In this document: one piece after another, positions 63,805-64,000 of the stretch | How the letters are laid out: every line of letters begins with the position of its first letter | Numbering within the stretch: the stretch's first letter is position 1 | NCBI RefSeq assembly: GCF_017744835.1 | Contig: NZ_JAGIAM010000001.1 | Coordinates: 62,001 to 126,000, forward strand | DNA from: Sphingomonas sp. | GTDB lineage: Bacteria; Pseudomonadota; Alphaproteobacteria; Sphingomonadales; Sphingomonadaceae | Length of the DNA: 64,000 nt | Direction of reading: 5' to 3' | Position numbers and translations under genes: made by a program | Notes under the pieces: generated by a model | Databases searched by the model: none | Told to the model about the DNA's origin: nothing | The model's input: only the letters and a program-made list of their open reading frames with translations

Positions 63805-63835
63805 GGGCTCGGCGTGCGATCGCCGGGCCCTTTTT
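63805..63835 (+). terminator. Intrinsic terminator after the glycine-zipper gene
   Basis: GGGCTCGGCG (63,805-63,814) with CGCCGGGCCC (63,821-63,830), one G-U pair, 6-base loop, followed by TTTTT. Confidence 0.85.
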
Positions 63836-63837
63836 GC

Positions 63838-64000
63838 CTAGATCAGGCCGCCGGTGAGGAACAGGCGCAGCCCGCTGATCACCATGACCAGAATGTTGAG
63901 GTTACGGCCGGAGCTGTGCCGCGACATCACCCCGAGCGCAGCCCCGACCAGCGCGATCGGAAAGGCGATCCAGTTGAGCATCGGGACCAGTGGGAACGGG
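63838..64000 (-). CDS. Small hydrophobic membrane protein (5' end beyond right edge)
   Basis: At least 53 residues, truncated by the window edge; stop TAG at 63,838-63,840. Two helices (LVPMLNWIAFPIALVGAALG and LNILVMVISGLRLFLTGG) with a basic SRHSSGRN loop. Sphingomonad-type small membrane protein of unknown function. Start lies outside the window. Confidence 0.7.
   Translation of the reverse strand, partial: PFPLVPMLNWIAFPIALVGAALGVMSRHSSGRNLNILVMVISGLRLFLTGGLI

Overview
The window is G+C-rich chromosomal DNA from an alphaproteobacterium, most likely a Sphingomonas-type sphingomonad. The support is the protein set rather than rRNA, which is absent. It includes a TrcR/DUF1013 regulator, CpdR, SapC, DUF1289, DUF1192, an xseB-ispA pair, a coaD-cyclophilin-queA run, tgt and a SleB-type hydrolase. 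There is one tRNA (Val, GAC) and no insertion sequence or CRISPR array. About 60 protein genes are supported.

Region 1 (1-22,233) is the accessory and most interesting part. It holds a giant RTX calcium-binding protein (at least 4,845 residues, running off the left edge) and, just upstream on the same strand, a small lower-G+C gene resembling Imm11/DUF1629 immunity proteins. Divergent from these are a HlyC-like acyltransferase and a DUF6445-like protein with Fe/2-oxoglutarate oxygenase-type residues. Facing them is a three-gene operon made of a type I secretion ABC exporter, a HlyD-family adaptor and a flavin-dependent tryptophan-halogenase-type enzyme, joined by 4-base start/stop overlaps. 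My inference is one export system with its own substrate, immunity-like protein and up to three modifying enzymes. The halogenase coupled to the exporter, and a tyrosine in the acyltransferase where HlyC has its catalytic histidine, are the parts most worth testing.

Region 2 (22,600-33,850) holds mostly housekeeping and metabolic genes: a phosphoesterase-glycosyltransferase pair, trcR, a dienelactone hydrolase, a GST, a DEAD-box helicase, an FAD-linked oxidase, SapC, cytochrome b561, N-formylglutamate amidohydrolase and cpdR. Between cytochrome b561 and the amidohydrolase there is a well-formed small-RNA candidate with its own promoter, an exposed CUCCUCCC and a strong terminator.

Region 3 (33,850-49,500) holds tRNA-Val, a methyltransferase pseudogene lacking its middle, a GST-like gene, a quinone oxidoreductase, DUF1192, clpA, a DUF418 membrane protein, an acyl-CoA ligase, a cupredoxin, an FKBP, an aldehyde dehydrogenase, xseB-ispA, coaD and a cyclophilin.

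Region 4 (49,500-64,000) starts with queA and later has tgt. The two queuosine genes are separated by about 6.4 kb containing a zinc-type CDF transporter, a HAD phosphatase, DUF808, and a coupled Lgt-like / radical SAM / small membrane protein trio. The window ends with a SleB hydrolase, recN, bamD, a manA-type isomerase and small envelope proteins.
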